DNA from: Bdellovibrionales bacterium Ga0074139 | Lineage (GTDB): Bacteria > Bdellovibrionota > Bdellovibrionia > Bdellovibrionales > Bdellovibrionaceae | Direction: 5' to 3' | Assembly: GCA_001464795.1 (NCBI GenBank) | Contig: LNEB01000012.1 | Span: forward strand, 124,001-188,000 | Length of the DNA: 64,000 bases | Part shown: in pieces, positions 44,035-52,836 of the stretch | Position numbering within the stretch: position 1 is the stretch's first letter | How the letters are laid out: each line of letters begins with the position of its first letter | Program-made: the position numbers and the translations under genes | The notes under the pieces: generated by a model | Told to the model about the DNA's origin: nothing | Seen by the model: the letters and a program-made list of their open reading frames with translations, nothing else | Databases searched by the model: none

Positions 44035-45360
44035 TTCGATTTGCGGGCCAATCAGTTGTACTTTTTGAAGGGTTTTTCGGCCCTCGATTTCAATTTCGAT
44101 ATCAATTTCTTGAGATGAAAAATCACTCAAAGGAAGATGGACAAAAAAAGGCCAGCTGATCTGAGCCTTTTTAGGAATCGAAATGGGATTTTGAGGAATT
44201 TTTAAGCTCACCTCTTTGGGGCCCATCACTTTTAAGGTTTGTGTGATTTCAGAATTATTTTGAATTCTTATAAAATATTGATTCTGCAAAATTTTTTGTT
44301 CATTGATTTGAATGATTTCAAAGGGCAATCCTTTTGAGCGCATAATCAATACACTGACGTCATGGTGGGTTCCCAGTGCCCATAGAAGTCCACTCATAGA
44401 TAAAATGAATAAAGCACTGTAAACTAAAACCCGAGGCCTAAACCAATTCACTTTTTCATTCAGCAATGTTTTATAGCGAATCAAACCCTTGGGCTGTTTG
44501 ACTTTATCCATAATTTCATCACAAGCATCAATACACGCGGTGCAATTAATACACTCCATTTGTATTCCATTTCGAATGTCAATTCCCGTGGGACAAACTT
44601 GGACACACCTACGACATTGTACACAGTCTGTTCTTGAATCATCATACATAACAGCCATTGACTGCTGATCCATCAACAAGGATTGAATTTTTCCATAGGG
44701 ACAGGCAATGATACAAAATTGTTCTCTGAACCAACCGAAATTAAATAAAAAAAGAGCTGTCACACCAGAGACTAGAACAAAGTAGTTCCAATTGATTTCA
44801 GGATGATGCCAAATCATATTCAACAATTTTTCAGAGCCTACAAAATAACTAATAAAACTATGAGCCATGATAGAGGAAACAAGAAAGAATAAAAACCATT
44901 TAAGACTTACTTTCTTAAATTTTGAATAGTTCATTTCTTGCCCAGCTAATTTTCTTCTTTGTAAATAGGGACCTTCCACCCAAATTTCAATAGCTCGAAA
45001 AACTTTTTCTATAAAAACAGTTTGCGGACAGGCCCAACCACACCAGACACGGCCCCAAAGAGCTGTGGTGATCGCGAGTAAAACAGCCAATCCAAAAATG
45101 ATAAAAAACAAAAGGGGGGCATCATGGGATAAAAGCTGGATCCCAAAAAAGTGAAACTTGCGATTAATAACATCCAGTAAAATGACGGGCTGACCATTGA
45201 TGGAAATCCAAGGCAAAATTAAAAAAAGAATCAATAAAACTGTATGGACATAACTCTTATAATTTTTCCACTTCCCTTTGACTTCGGCTGGAATAATAAA
45301 CAAACGATGACCTCTGTCATCAAGCATATTTAACTTTGCCGCTTTCTCGTCGTCTGTCAT
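44029..45360 (-). CDS. ccoG: cytochrome oxidase accessory protein CcoG (FixG/RdxA)
   Basis: 443 aa. Five or so TM helices, a Cys pair in WGRVWCGWACPQTVF, and two 4Fe-4S motifs (CVQCRRCVQVCPTG and CINCTACIDACDE). It ends with an Ig-like periplasmic domain (QNNSEITQTLKVMGP). CcoG reduces Cu(II) for assembly of cbb3 oxidase. Last gene of the cco operon; its start overlaps ccoP by 4 bp. Confidence 0.95.
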   Translation of the reverse strand: MTDDEKAAKLNMLDDRGHRLFIIPAEVKGKWKNYKSYVHTVLLILFLILPWISINGQPVILLDVINRKFHFFGIQLLSHDAPLLFFIIFGLAVLLAITTALWGRVWCGWACPQTVFIEKVFRAIEIWVEGPYLQRRKLAGQEMNYSKFKKVSLKWFLFFLVSSIMAHSFISYFVGSEKLLNMIWHHPEINWNYFVLVSGVTALFLFNFGWFREQFCIIACPYGKIQSLLMDQQSMAVMYDDSRTDCVQCRRCVQVCPTGIDIRNGIQMECINCTACIDACDEIMDKVKQPKGLIRYKTLLNEKVNWFRPRVLVYSALFILSMSGLLWALGTHHDVSVLIMRSKGLPFEIIQINEQKILQNQYFIRIQNNSEITQTLKVMGPKEVSLKIPQNPISIPKKAQISWPFFVHLPLSDFSSQEIDIEIEIEGRKTLQKVQLIGPQIEL

Positions 45361-45869
45361 TGACTGAGGCCTCGCATAAAATACACGTACCCTGAAACCT
45401 GAATCAGCTCCTCTTCACTAAGCAAAACCTCCCAGGCTGGCATTCCTTTTTCCAAAACTCCTTTTGAAACCAAATTCACAACTTCTAACCGACTTCCACT
45501 TCCATGAATCCAGATGTTATCAGTTAAATTAGGACCGATAAGTCCTTTGCCATCAGCTTTGTGACAAGAGGCACATTTTTGGGAATAAACAGCAGCTCCT
45601 GCTACATTAATATTCTTTTCTTCAAAAAGAACTTTGAGCTGTGATTCACTCCAGACTTTACCCAAAGATTTTGGCAATTTTAGCATTTCATCTGCCAGTT
45701 CTTGTGGTTGTGTGTGGCCACCGCCAACTGTGTAGTGAACAAAATAAACAAAGCTAAAAATAATGGTTCCAAAAAATGTCATCAACCACCAATTTGGTAG
45801 TGGGTTGTCATACTCTTTAATTCCATCATAATGATGATCCATCAGTTTGGGTTCTTGATCATTGCTCAT
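45357..45869 (-). CDS. ccoP: cbb3 oxidase subunit CcoP, mono-heme form
   Basis: 170 aa: an N-terminal part (HHYDGIKEYDNPLPNWWLMTFF) with one TM helix as in all CcoP, then a single c-heme domain (CASCHKADGKGLIGPNL). Normal CcoP is near 300 aa with two hemes; here one whole cytochrome domain is missing. Electron entry to the oxidase probably relies on this heme and on the CcoO part. ATGA overlap with ccoQ. Confidence 0.92.
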   Translation of the reverse strand: MSNDQEPKLMDHHYDGIKEYDNPLPNWWLMTFFGTIIFSFVYFVHYTVGGGHTQPQELADEMLKLPKSLGKVWSESQLKVLFEEKNINVAGAAVYSQKCASCHKADGKGLIGPNLTDNIWIHGSGSRLEVVNLVSKGVLEKGMPAWEVLLSEEELIQVSGYVYFMRGLSQ

Positions 45870-46033
45870 TGAAGATCTCCATCAAAAGGAATTTTAGATT
45901 CAAAATCAATTTGTTGATCAGTTTTAACAAAACACTGAATATAAACATGAACCAGAAAAACACTTAAAAATAATAGAAGTCCTAAACTTGTCATATTCAC
46001 ATCACTAAAAAATGCGAGACCTACGGATTTCAT
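45866..46033 (-). CDS. ccoQ: cbb3 oxidase small subunit CcoQ
   Basis: 55 codons: MKSVGLAFFSDVNMTSLGLL, then one TM helix (LLFLSVFLVHVYIQCF) and a polar tail ending DGDLQ. The start has a very strong AAGGAGGT and overlaps the ccoNO stop as ATGA; its own stop overlaps ccoP the same way. Length, TM position and place between ccoO and ccoP identify it, since the sequence of CcoQ is poorly conserved. Confidence 0.82.
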   Translation of the reverse strand: MKSVGLAFFSDVNMTSLGLLLFLSVFLVHVYIQCFVKTDQQIDFESKIPFDGDLQ

Positions 46034-48168
46034 TTTGTGACCTCCTTTTTTTTCATTTGTCCAAGAGCCTGAAGATAAGCAATCACAGCGACAATTTCTT
46101 TTCGCTCGAGTCCTGCAGGGCCACCCTGACTTACAAGATTATCAGCAATTTTTTTTGCTTCTTTTTCAGCATTGATATCAGCATTTGCAATTTCATCTTC
46201 TGTGTAAGGCACACCTAAATTTTTCATAACTGAAAGTTTTTTTCTTAAAATTAAAAAATCAATGTTCTTTGAGGCCATCCAGGAATATTTAGGCATAATG
46301 GATCCTGGTGATGTGGATCTGGGATCCATCATGTGTTGAAAATGCCAAAGATCAGGATATTTTTTTCCGACCCTGGCTAAATCGGGACCTGTTCTTTTTG
46401 ATCCCCATTGAAAGGGTCGATCATACATGGTTTCTTCCAATGTTGATGGTGGGCCATACCTTAGAACTTCACTGGCCAGGGGTCTTATCTGCTGAGAATG
46501 ACAAACATAACAACCTTCTTTGACATAAATATCTCGTCCTGCTTGTTCTAAAGCCGAGTAAGTTCTGATTTTTGTATCTTCAGGTAAATATTTATGAATG
46601 CTTAAAGTGGGATAAATTTCAATCACACTTCCTACTAAGATCGCAAGCAATGTCAGAACACTAAAGACCGTGACCATACCCTCTAATTTTCGGTGGCCTT
46701 TATCATGAGTTTCTTGATCTAAATTAATTCTGGGAACTTGGACAGATTCTTCTGGTTGATCCTTCGGTGCCGACTGGATTGTTTTATAAATATTATAAAG
46801 CATCATCACGAAGCCGATAATAAATAAAGTTCCACCTAAAGCTCGTCCCCAATAAAGCGGCAGTATTCGAATAACTGTTTCAATAAAGTCAGGATAAGTC
46901 AGTCTTCCATCAGGATTAATGGATTTCCACATTAAGCCTTGGGTAATTCCTGCCACAACTAAAGACACATAATAAAATAAAACTCCAAGTAAAGCGGTCC
47001 AGAAATGGATATCCATGAGTTTGACGCTGTAAATTTTTGTTTTCCATAATAATGGAACTGCATAGTAAATCATCGCAAAAGTTAGAAGCCCATTCCATCC
47101 TAATGCTCCACTATGGACATGGCCAATAATCCAATCCGTGTAATGACCTAAGGCGGAAACAGCTTTGATGGATAGCAGAGGTCCTTCAAAAGTGGCCATT
47201 CCATAAAAAGTAACAGCTGCTACCAAAAATTTAATAATGGGATCTGTTCTTAATAAATGCCAAGCTCCTTTAAGCGTTAACAATCCATTGATCATACCAC
47301 CCCAACTAGGAGCCCATAACATAAGACTAAAAACCACTCCTAATGTCTGCGCCCATTCAGGAAGTGAGGTGTACAAAAGATGATGGGGTCCCGCCCAAAT
47401 GTAAATGAAAACCAATGCCCAAAAATGAATGATGGAAAGACGGTAAGAATAAATGGGACGATTGGCAGCCTTGGGAAGATAATAATACATCAAACCTAAA
47501 AACGGTGTTGTTAAGAAAAAAGCCACAGCATTATGTCCGTACCACCACTGAACAAGAGCATCTTGAACACCTGCATAAATGGGATAACTTTGTAAAAAAC
47601 TAACAGGATATTCTAAACTGTTGATGATGTGCAATACGGCCACTGTGATGATGGTGGCAATGTAGAACCAGATCGCCACATAAATATGCCTTTCACGTCT
47701 TCTAGCCAAAGTCATAAAAAAGTTAACGGCAAAAATCACCCAAATAAAAGTAATGGCAATATCAAGGGGCCATTCAAGCTCTGCGTATTCTTTGGATTGA
47801 CTGTAGCCCAAAGGCAAAGTGATGGCGGCAGCCAAAATTATCAGTTGCCATCCCCAAAAATGAATCTGGCTTAAGGCATCTGAAAACAATCTTGTTTTCA
47901 GCAGTCTTTGTGTCGAGTGATAAATTCCAGCAAAGATAGCATTACCAGCAAAAGCAAAAATAGCCGCATTCGTATGCAGAGGCCTTATTCGACCAAATGT
48001 GAGCCAGGGAAGTTCCATATTGAGTGGCCAGTAAACCAATTGTAAAGCAGCTAATAAGCCCACTAAAAATGCCACTGCACCAAAAAATAAAGTCGCTAAT
48101 ATAAATTGTTTGACGACGTAATCATTATAAACAACTTTATCCCAATGTTTTAAACCACTTGTGTTCAT
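46030..48168 (-). CDS. ccoNO: fused CcoN-CcoO subunit of cbb3 cytochrome oxidase
   Basis: 712 aa from ATG 48168 (AGAGGA upstream; the earlier in-frame start at 48207 lacks it). The first about 480 residues are CcoN: 12 TM helices, heme/copper His in FGRIRPLHTNAAIFAF, WWYGHNAVAFFLT, IWAGPHHLLYTSLPEW and GHVHSGALGWNG. A linker (QSAPKDQPEESVQVPR) leads to CcoO: TM anchor, heme CYVCHSQQIRP, RTGPDLARVG and ligand Met in GSIMPKYSW. This is the terminal oxidase for low oxygen. Known as a fusion in some lineages. Confidence 0.95.
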   Translation of the reverse strand: MNTSGLKHWDKVVYNDYVVKQFILATLFFGAVAFLVGLLAALQLVYWPLNMELPWLTFGRIRPLHTNAAIFAFAGNAIFAGIYHSTQRLLKTRLFSDALSQIHFWGWQLIILAAAITLPLGYSQSKEYAELEWPLDIAITFIWVIFAVNFFMTLARRRERHIYVAIWFYIATIITVAVLHIINSLEYPVSFLQSYPIYAGVQDALVQWWYGHNAVAFFLTTPFLGLMYYYLPKAANRPIYSYRLSIIHFWALVFIYIWAGPHHLLYTSLPEWAQTLGVVFSLMLWAPSWGGMINGLLTLKGAWHLLRTDPIIKFLVAAVTFYGMATFEGPLLSIKAVSALGHYTDWIIGHVHSGALGWNGLLTFAMIYYAVPLLWKTKIYSVKLMDIHFWTALLGVLFYYVSLVVAGITQGLMWKSINPDGRLTYPDFIETVIRILPLYWGRALGGTLFIIGFVMMLYNIYKTIQSAPKDQPEESVQVPRINLDQETHDKGHRKLEGMVTVFSVLTLLAILVGSVIEIYPTLSIHKYLPEDTKIRTYSALEQAGRDIYVKEGCYVCHSQQIRPLASEVLRYGPPSTLEETMYDRPFQWGSKRTGPDLARVGKKYPDLWHFQHMMDPRSTSPGSIMPKYSWMASKNIDFLILRKKLSVMKNLGVPYTEDEIANADINAEKEAKKIADNLVSQGGPAGLERKEIVAVIAYLQALGQMKKKEVTK

Positions 48169-48319
48169 TCTCGTCCTCTTGTTGATTATCAAATAATATT
48201 CTGGCACCTGGTGTGATCACGTCTATGTACTGGCCGGATTTCACTGACCAAATAAAACCCACTAAAAACCCAAGACCTAGTAGTAAGCTCATAATAACCA
48301 TCATAATAATAATACTCAT
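48137..48319 (-). CDS. ccoS: cbb3 oxidase maturation protein CcoS
   Basis: 60 aa from ATG 48319: one TM helix (SIIIMMVIMSLLLGLGFLVGFIW) and the CcoS tail with SGQYIDVITPGARILFD. Its ATG overlaps the ccoI stop (ATGA) and its end overlaps the start of ccoNO by 32 bp. Needed for inserting copper and heme into CcoN. Confidence 0.9.
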   Translation of the reverse strand: MSIIIMMVIMSLLLGLGFLVGFIWSVKSGQYIDVITPGARILFDNQQEDENEHKWFKTLG

Positions 48320-50499
48320 TGCTGTGTTCCCCACCATGTGAAGGCTAAAATAAACAATGAACTCAGTGGCATCAAAAGAGCTGCTAAAAATGGAGAGGCA
48401 AAACCAAAGATCGCAAGTCCAGCACCAACTAAATTATAGAATAAAGCGATCAGCAAATTTCTTTTGACCTGCCGGCTTGCCAAATCAGACATTGAAAATA
48501 TTTTTTGAATTAACCCAAGATCATTTTTAAGCATTAGAATGTCTGCAGACTTTAAAGCAAGATCAACACCACCGGATACTGCAACTCCTAACGTCGCATG
48601 ACGAAGAGCCAGTGAATCATTAGCGCCATCACCCACCATCATGCTATTGGGTGTTTGTATTATAAGATCCGCTTTTTGCTGAGCTGACATTTCGAAATAA
48701 CAATTTTGACTGGATATTCCTAATTGTTGTCCTACTCTTAAAACTTCATTTTTCTTATCTCCTGAAACAAGAAAAATTTGATAACCTTGATTTTTTAAAT
48801 TTTGAATCATTGAGAAGGCCTCGGGCCGAATGTAAGTGTCCAATTGGAAGCGACAAATCTCGACTCCATTACGGCGCAAGTGAAAATATTTTTTACCAAA
48901 AAGTAGAGTGCTACCAAAAAAATACTCTTGATCTAAAAAATGTCCACGGACACCACACATAGGAATTTCTTCCATTTCAGAAAAACTTTTGTAATCATTT
49001 ATTTTTATGTTTGACCAAATGGTGCGAAGGGCATTGGCCACGGGATGATCTGAAACACTTTCTAGTGCTAGAATTATTTTTTTTGCCTCATCGTCTTGAA
49101 TCAAACTAGCCCAGGAATTGATTTGCCACTGCTGACTGGTCATGGTGCCTGTTTTATCAAGAAAAATGGATTTTATCTTTTTTGCTGATTCTAAAGCACC
49201 GAAGGATTTCAATAGCAAACCTTCTTGCTGGGATCTTCTCATGACAAGTGACATGGCAAGGGGAGTTCCAAAAGCCATGGCACAGGGACAAGCCAAAATA
49301 ATAAGGGCCAAACCTCTTTCGAAATAATTCACTTCAGGATAAATAAATCCAAGGGCCACTAAACCAACAGCTATCGAAAGCACTGTTAACAATAAAATTT
49401 GAGAAGCTTGATCCGAAAGTTTTAAGGTTTCAGTAGAGGAATTTGAGTTTTGTGTATTAATTTGTGAAAGAATTTTTCCAAAACTTGTGTGAATCCCAAT
49501 ATTTCTAACAGAAAAATGAGCCTGTTGGGAAATAAGTCGACTTCCCGCTTCCACTTTTTGACCCTCAAGTATTCGCTTATAGTGAGATTCACCATTCAAT
49601 ATGGAAGTATCCACATAAGCTTCAGCACTTAATAAAATTCCATCTGTGGGAATCCATTCACCCACTCTGACTTGGATTTCATCCGAAATTTTTAAACCAT
49701 CTGTTCTGACCCACTCAGTTTGGACATACTTTTGACCTTTGATGAGCCTGGCCTTTAAAGTTTCCACTAATGCAGAAGGTTTCAAAAATTTTAAAAAGGC
49801 AACTCTGGCTTGTTTTTGAAAAAACCGAGTCACAAGAATTAAAAATAAAAATCCACTTAAGGAATCAAAATACAAAGATCCTTGACCCTTAAAAAGATGG
49901 TAACCAGACGCTAGAAAACCCAACAATGAAGCCACAGCCATGGGGCCATCGATGGATAAAGTTCTTGTTTTTAAACCTAATAGAAAGCCTTTATAAAAGG
50001 GCCAAGCCACATAACTTACGAAAGGTAAATACAAAGCCAACTGTAACCATTCAAAAAATAATTTTAAATTTCCTGCTAAGCCAAAATAAATAGCAAATGA
50101 TAGTAGCATTATGTTTCCAGCTAAAAACCCCGCCACACCGATTCTCACCAAGTCATCTTGCTTCTCATTTTCTATCAATACATCAGAACCATCAGAGGCT
50201 GGCAGTGGAATCACTCGAAACCCCAGATCGGTCAAAGCATCAGCCACATCCGCGTACTTGATACCTGAGTGACTCAGTTGAATATCCAAAATTTGGGTGG
50301 ACATATTAAAATTAAAATTGGCTAAGCCAGTGACAGAGTTTTTAAGAGACTCGATTTTTTTGACGCACTTGATGCATTTAATTCCCTCAATATACATTCG
50401 CATGGCCAGAGGCTGCGCTTTTGTAGAATAAACTTCACGAAAGGAATTTTGATCGAGATATTGAAATTCACTATCCATAGTAAGGGTCTTCACATGCAT
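48316..50499 (-). CDS. ccoI: Cu-exporting P-type ATPase CcoI (FixI)
   Basis: 727 aa. The N-terminal metal-binding domain has a CxxC (GIKCIKCVKKIE). Eight TM helices follow, with the copper motif LACPCAMAFGTPLA, phosphorylation site DKTGTMTS, VSDHPVA and GDGANDSLAL. Copper supply to the oxidase is the known role in the cco cluster. First gene of the operon; starts at 50499 or 50478 are both possible, as neither has a strong ribosome site. Confidence 0.92.
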   Translation of the reverse strand: MHVKTLTMDSEFQYLDQNSFREVYSTKAQPLAMRMYIEGIKCIKCVKKIESLKNSVTGLANFNFNMSTQILDIQLSHSGIKYADVADALTDLGFRVIPLPASDGSDVLIENEKQDDLVRIGVAGFLAGNIMLLSFAIYFGLAGNLKLFFEWLQLALYLPFVSYVAWPFYKGFLLGLKTRTLSIDGPMAVASLLGFLASGYHLFKGQGSLYFDSLSGFLFLILVTRFFQKQARVAFLKFLKPSALVETLKARLIKGQKYVQTEWVRTDGLKISDEIQVRVGEWIPTDGILLSAEAYVDTSILNGESHYKRILEGQKVEAGSRLISQQAHFSVRNIGIHTSFGKILSQINTQNSNSSTETLKLSDQASQILLLTVLSIAVGLVALGFIYPEVNYFERGLALIILACPCAMAFGTPLAMSLVMRRSQQEGLLLKSFGALESAKKIKSIFLDKTGTMTSQQWQINSWASLIQDDEAKKIILALESVSDHPVANALRTIWSNIKINDYKSFSEMEEIPMCGVRGHFLDQEYFFGSTLLFGKKYFHLRRNGVEICRFQLDTYIRPEAFSMIQNLKNQGYQIFLVSGDKKNEVLRVGQQLGISSQNCYFEMSAQQKADLIIQTPNSMMVGDGANDSLALRHATLGVAVSGGVDLALKSADILMLKNDLGLIQKIFSMSDLASRQVKRNLLIALFYNLVGAGLAIFGFASPFLAALLMPLSSLFILAFTWWGTQQ

Positions 50500-50532
50500 A
50501 TCGCATGCATAGCCTGGCTTGATTTGATACGA

Positions 50533-50596
50533 TTTGACTCAAAGCTTGTGACAGAAAGTCTCAGGATATAAAAAATCTGATGGGACTAATAGTCTC
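50533..50596. promoter_or_regulatory. two palindromic sites in the ccoI divergent promoter region
   Basis: GTGACA-GAA-AGTCTC at 50548-50562 and GGGACT-AAT-AGTCTC at 50582-50596 fit the core seen near 41401 and 42552. They are 34 bp apart, close to three helical turns. A small palindrome TTTGACTCAAA lies at 50533. Probably binding sites for one dimeric regulator. Confidence 0.5.
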
Positions 50597-50611
50597 GGCG
50601 AAGTTCTTGCT
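50596..50611 (+). promoter_or_regulatory. possible sigma-54 promoter before the 50612 gene
   Basis: CGGCGAAGTTCTTGCT keeps GG and GC ten bases apart with TTGCT intact. The first T is C and the CAC is weak. If real, the start of transcription falls near 50622, so translation would begin at ATG 50624 rather than 50612. Confidence 0.35.
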
Positions 50612-52072
50612 ATGAACGTGAGTATGTCTTACCAAATACTCACTTATTGGCTTATACTTCTTCTGTTGGTGCAATCTACGGCACTGGCCAGGTATTCTAA
50701 CAGTCCCCACGACCTGGGCTTTTACTCAGGCTCCTCTTACTCATCCGTGGATCTTGACTGGGGCTATGATCTTACAGACCTCAAAAACAGTCTGAAAAGT
50801 GCATCTCAAAATGAAACAATTAACTCTGTTGAAGATTTGCTACCCGTCTTACCTCAACAACTCAGGGCCAATTACGTTATTATGTATCAAAGTCGAAGTC
50901 TGCAACAAGCTTCAGATGAAAACCCAAGAATTATTATGTTCACTCCACGGGCTGATTTCATTTTAACATTTAACGGTCATCGTTCACAAAGGGGCTTTGA
51001 TAAACTCGAGCTTATTAACTTTGATTACAAAACAAATAACTTTAACTTTCATGAAATTAGTTTTGATAAAACTCAAGGCTATCAAATTTCTGCTGCCAAT
51101 CCACCAGCTTGTTTAAAATGTCATCAATCACCAAGTCGTACCAATATAAATCCAAGACCCAATTGGGAACCCTACAGCACTTGGCCCGGAGCTATTGGCA
51201 GCCTTGATGGCAACTTTGCAAAAGATAAGAATGAAGAAATTATTTTAAATAATTTTATTAATAATAAATCTTCGCACCCTCGGTACAAGCATCTTCTGGA
51301 TCCTGAAATTAGTAGTTACTCGATCAGAACACCCGGTGATTTAACAAACTTTTTATCTGAATTAAACGCTAAGCGTGTGGTAACTGAAATAAAACAGCTT
51401 CCCATTTACAACGATATTAAAGAAACTTTTTTATCTAGTATAAAGTGTGGAAATTTAAATGTCTCGGATTCAGCTTTTAAATGGTTAGAAAAAAATAAAA
51501 AATTTACAGAGATCCTTGGAGACTTAGAGAGCGATAGCCCCATTTCTCAATTGATTCATTTAACCTTCGAACCCTTTGACATAGACACCACCGATTGGTC
51601 TATGGATTTCAAAACCCGTGGTCGATTGGCCTTTAGAGAACGCTTTGGATCTCCTAGTCAAACATCCAATCATTTCTTAAGAGCGATTAATGAATTTATT
51701 CCTGAACATATCAATTTCAGCTGCAGTCAGTTAGGCTCTTTTTCTGCAGCTAAAATGGATCGACTGATCAGCCAGTATCAACTAAAGAAATCAAATGAAA
51801 TTGAAATCACTGAATCTGTTCGCTTAAAAAAAATGTTAACGAATTGCATGAGCTGTCATGATGGAAGCAATGGTGACCCCATTATTTCCTTTGATAGACC
51901 TAATTTATTAAAAAATGAACTCCATAGGCCTGGTTTCGAGAATGGAACTTTACTGCAAGAAATAAAATATCGACTGGGTGACATGGCTCCCTTTCATAAG
52001 GCTATGCCTGCCAATCAAGTTTTAAAAAAAGAGGACACAGATCTCATATTAAGATACTTCGAAAATCTATAA
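50612..52072 (+). CDS. secreted protein with two CXXCH motifs, paralogue of 2937-4319
   Basis: 486 aa; two start choices (50612, 50624), the second giving MSYQILTYWLILLLLVQSTALA as a clean signal. The central block ISAANPPACLKCHQSPSRTN parallels PANPPLCMACHES of the paralogue. A second heme site CMSCHDGSNGD lies near the C-terminus. The flank before it is rich in aromatic beta-strands. Divergent from the cco operon and preceded by shared palindromes, which hints at a respiratory link (inference). No described family recognised. Confidence 0.72.
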   Translation: MNVSMSYQILTYWLILLLLVQSTALARYSNSPHDLGFYSGSSYSSVDLDWGYDLTDLKNSLKSASQNETINSVEDLLPVLPQQLRANYVIMYQSRSLQQASDENPRIIMFTPRADFILTFNGHRSQRGFDKLELINFDYKTNNFNFHEISFDKTQGYQISAANPPACLKCHQSPSRTNINPRPNWEPYSTWPGAIGSLDGNFAKDKNEEIILNNFINNKSSHPRYKHLLDPEISSYSIRTPGDLTNFLSELNAKRVVTEIKQLPIYNDIKETFLSSIKCGNLNVSDSAFKWLEKNKKFTEILGDLESDSPISQLIHLTFEPFDIDTTDWSMDFKTRGRLAFRERFGSPSQTSNHFLRAINEFIPEHINFSCSQLGSFSAAKMDRLISQYQLKKSNEIEITESVRLKKMLTNCMSCHDGSNGDPIISFDRPNLLKNELHRPGFENGTLLQEIKYRLGDMAPFHKAMPANQVLKKEDTDLILRYFENL

Positions 52073-52182
52073 TTCTTTTGCCATTTTACAGCTTGTTAAT
52101 CAAAAGTTAATGAAACCTTCATTGTCTACTCAGGATTTATTTACCCAGTATCTTCTATGATTATTTAAAAGGAGATACTCAC

Positions 52183-52743
52183 ATGTTAAAACTCATCACA
52201 GCCCTAGCATTTTCAACAACACTTTTCGCAACTTCAGCTTTTGCTCAGAAGGCAGCTGTTAAAAATAACAGCATCACTCAGGAAGAGGTCCTGGCAGCTC
52301 AGCAGGCCTGGGGAAAAGCCTTGGTTCAAATCAGTCAAGATTTTGAAAAAGGAGGAATTGCAAAAGCCACAGAAACTGCAAAATCTGTTTTAGATGCAGC
52401 CTACGGTTACGACGATGGACCAGTCTTGTTTAAACCAACATTAACGTCTGGTGCACAGACTTTTAGAACAACCTACGAAGGTGCATTGGCTTACTTCGTT
52501 GGAAACAATTCCAAATTTCCTCAAGACTCTGGCTTTGCCCTTAAAGGCTGGCGCAAAACAGAAATCAAAAATTCAGCTTTGTATCTTAATGGAGACCTTG
52601 CTATCTCTATGGGTAATGTCATGATCACAAATAAGGATGGTCAAGTTACAACAGTTGATAAAACTTGGGGCTATAAAAAAGATACAGACGGAAAAATCAA
52701 AATTGTTCTTCACCACTCATCCCTTCCCTACTCTGCAAAATAA
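52183..52743 (+). CDS. secreted NTF2/SnoaL-like protein
   Basis: 186 aa with signal MLKLITALAFSTTLFATSAFA and strong AAAAGGAG upstream. The fold blocks QQAWGKALVQISQDFEKGG, YGYDDGPVLFKPTL, QTFRTTYEGALAYFVG and KIVLHHSSLPY are typical of a periplasmic NTF2-like family often mislabelled phosphoribosyl-AMP cyclohydrolase; that reaction has no support here. Function unknown. Ends with a strong terminator. Confidence 0.78.
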   Translation: MLKLITALAFSTTLFATSAFAQKAAVKNNSITQEEVLAAQQAWGKALVQISQDFEKGGIAKATETAKSVLDAAYGYDDGPVLFKPTLTSGAQTFRTTYEGALAYFVGNNSKFPQDSGFALKGWRKTEIKNSALYLNGDLAISMGNVMITNKDGQVTTVDKTWGYKKDTDGKIKIVLHHSSLPYSAK

Positions 52744-52760
52744 TCAAACTTAAAATCATA

Positions 52761-52790
52761 TGTAAGAGCCCTAATTATGGGGCTCTTACA
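52761..52790 (+). terminator. intrinsic terminator after the NTF2-like gene
   Basis: Perfect 11-bp stem TGTAAGAGCCC/GGGCTCTTACA with an 8-nt loop, then CTTTTAG. It lies 18 bp past the stop at 52743. Confidence 0.85.
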
Positions 52791-52836
52791 CTTTTAGACA
52801 TCCAAAGTCTTGCTCTCAACGGCACACTTCAATAGT

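Noticed and set aside
50533-50543. FNR-type box (TTGAT-N4-ATCAA) in front of ccoI
   Set aside because: The nearest matches keep only 7 of 10 bases, and the spacing is wrong; the recurring GAGACA-type palindrome explains the region better.
50500-50560. Sigma-54 promoter reading toward ccoI
   Set aside because: No GG-N10-GC pair was found on the minus strand in this interval, so sigma-54 control of ccoI has no direct promoter support.
52183-52743. Phosphoribosyl-AMP cyclohydrolase
   Set aside because: The protein has a signal peptide and an NTF2-like fold and lacks the HisI metal-binding Cys motifs; that name is a propagated mislabel for this family.
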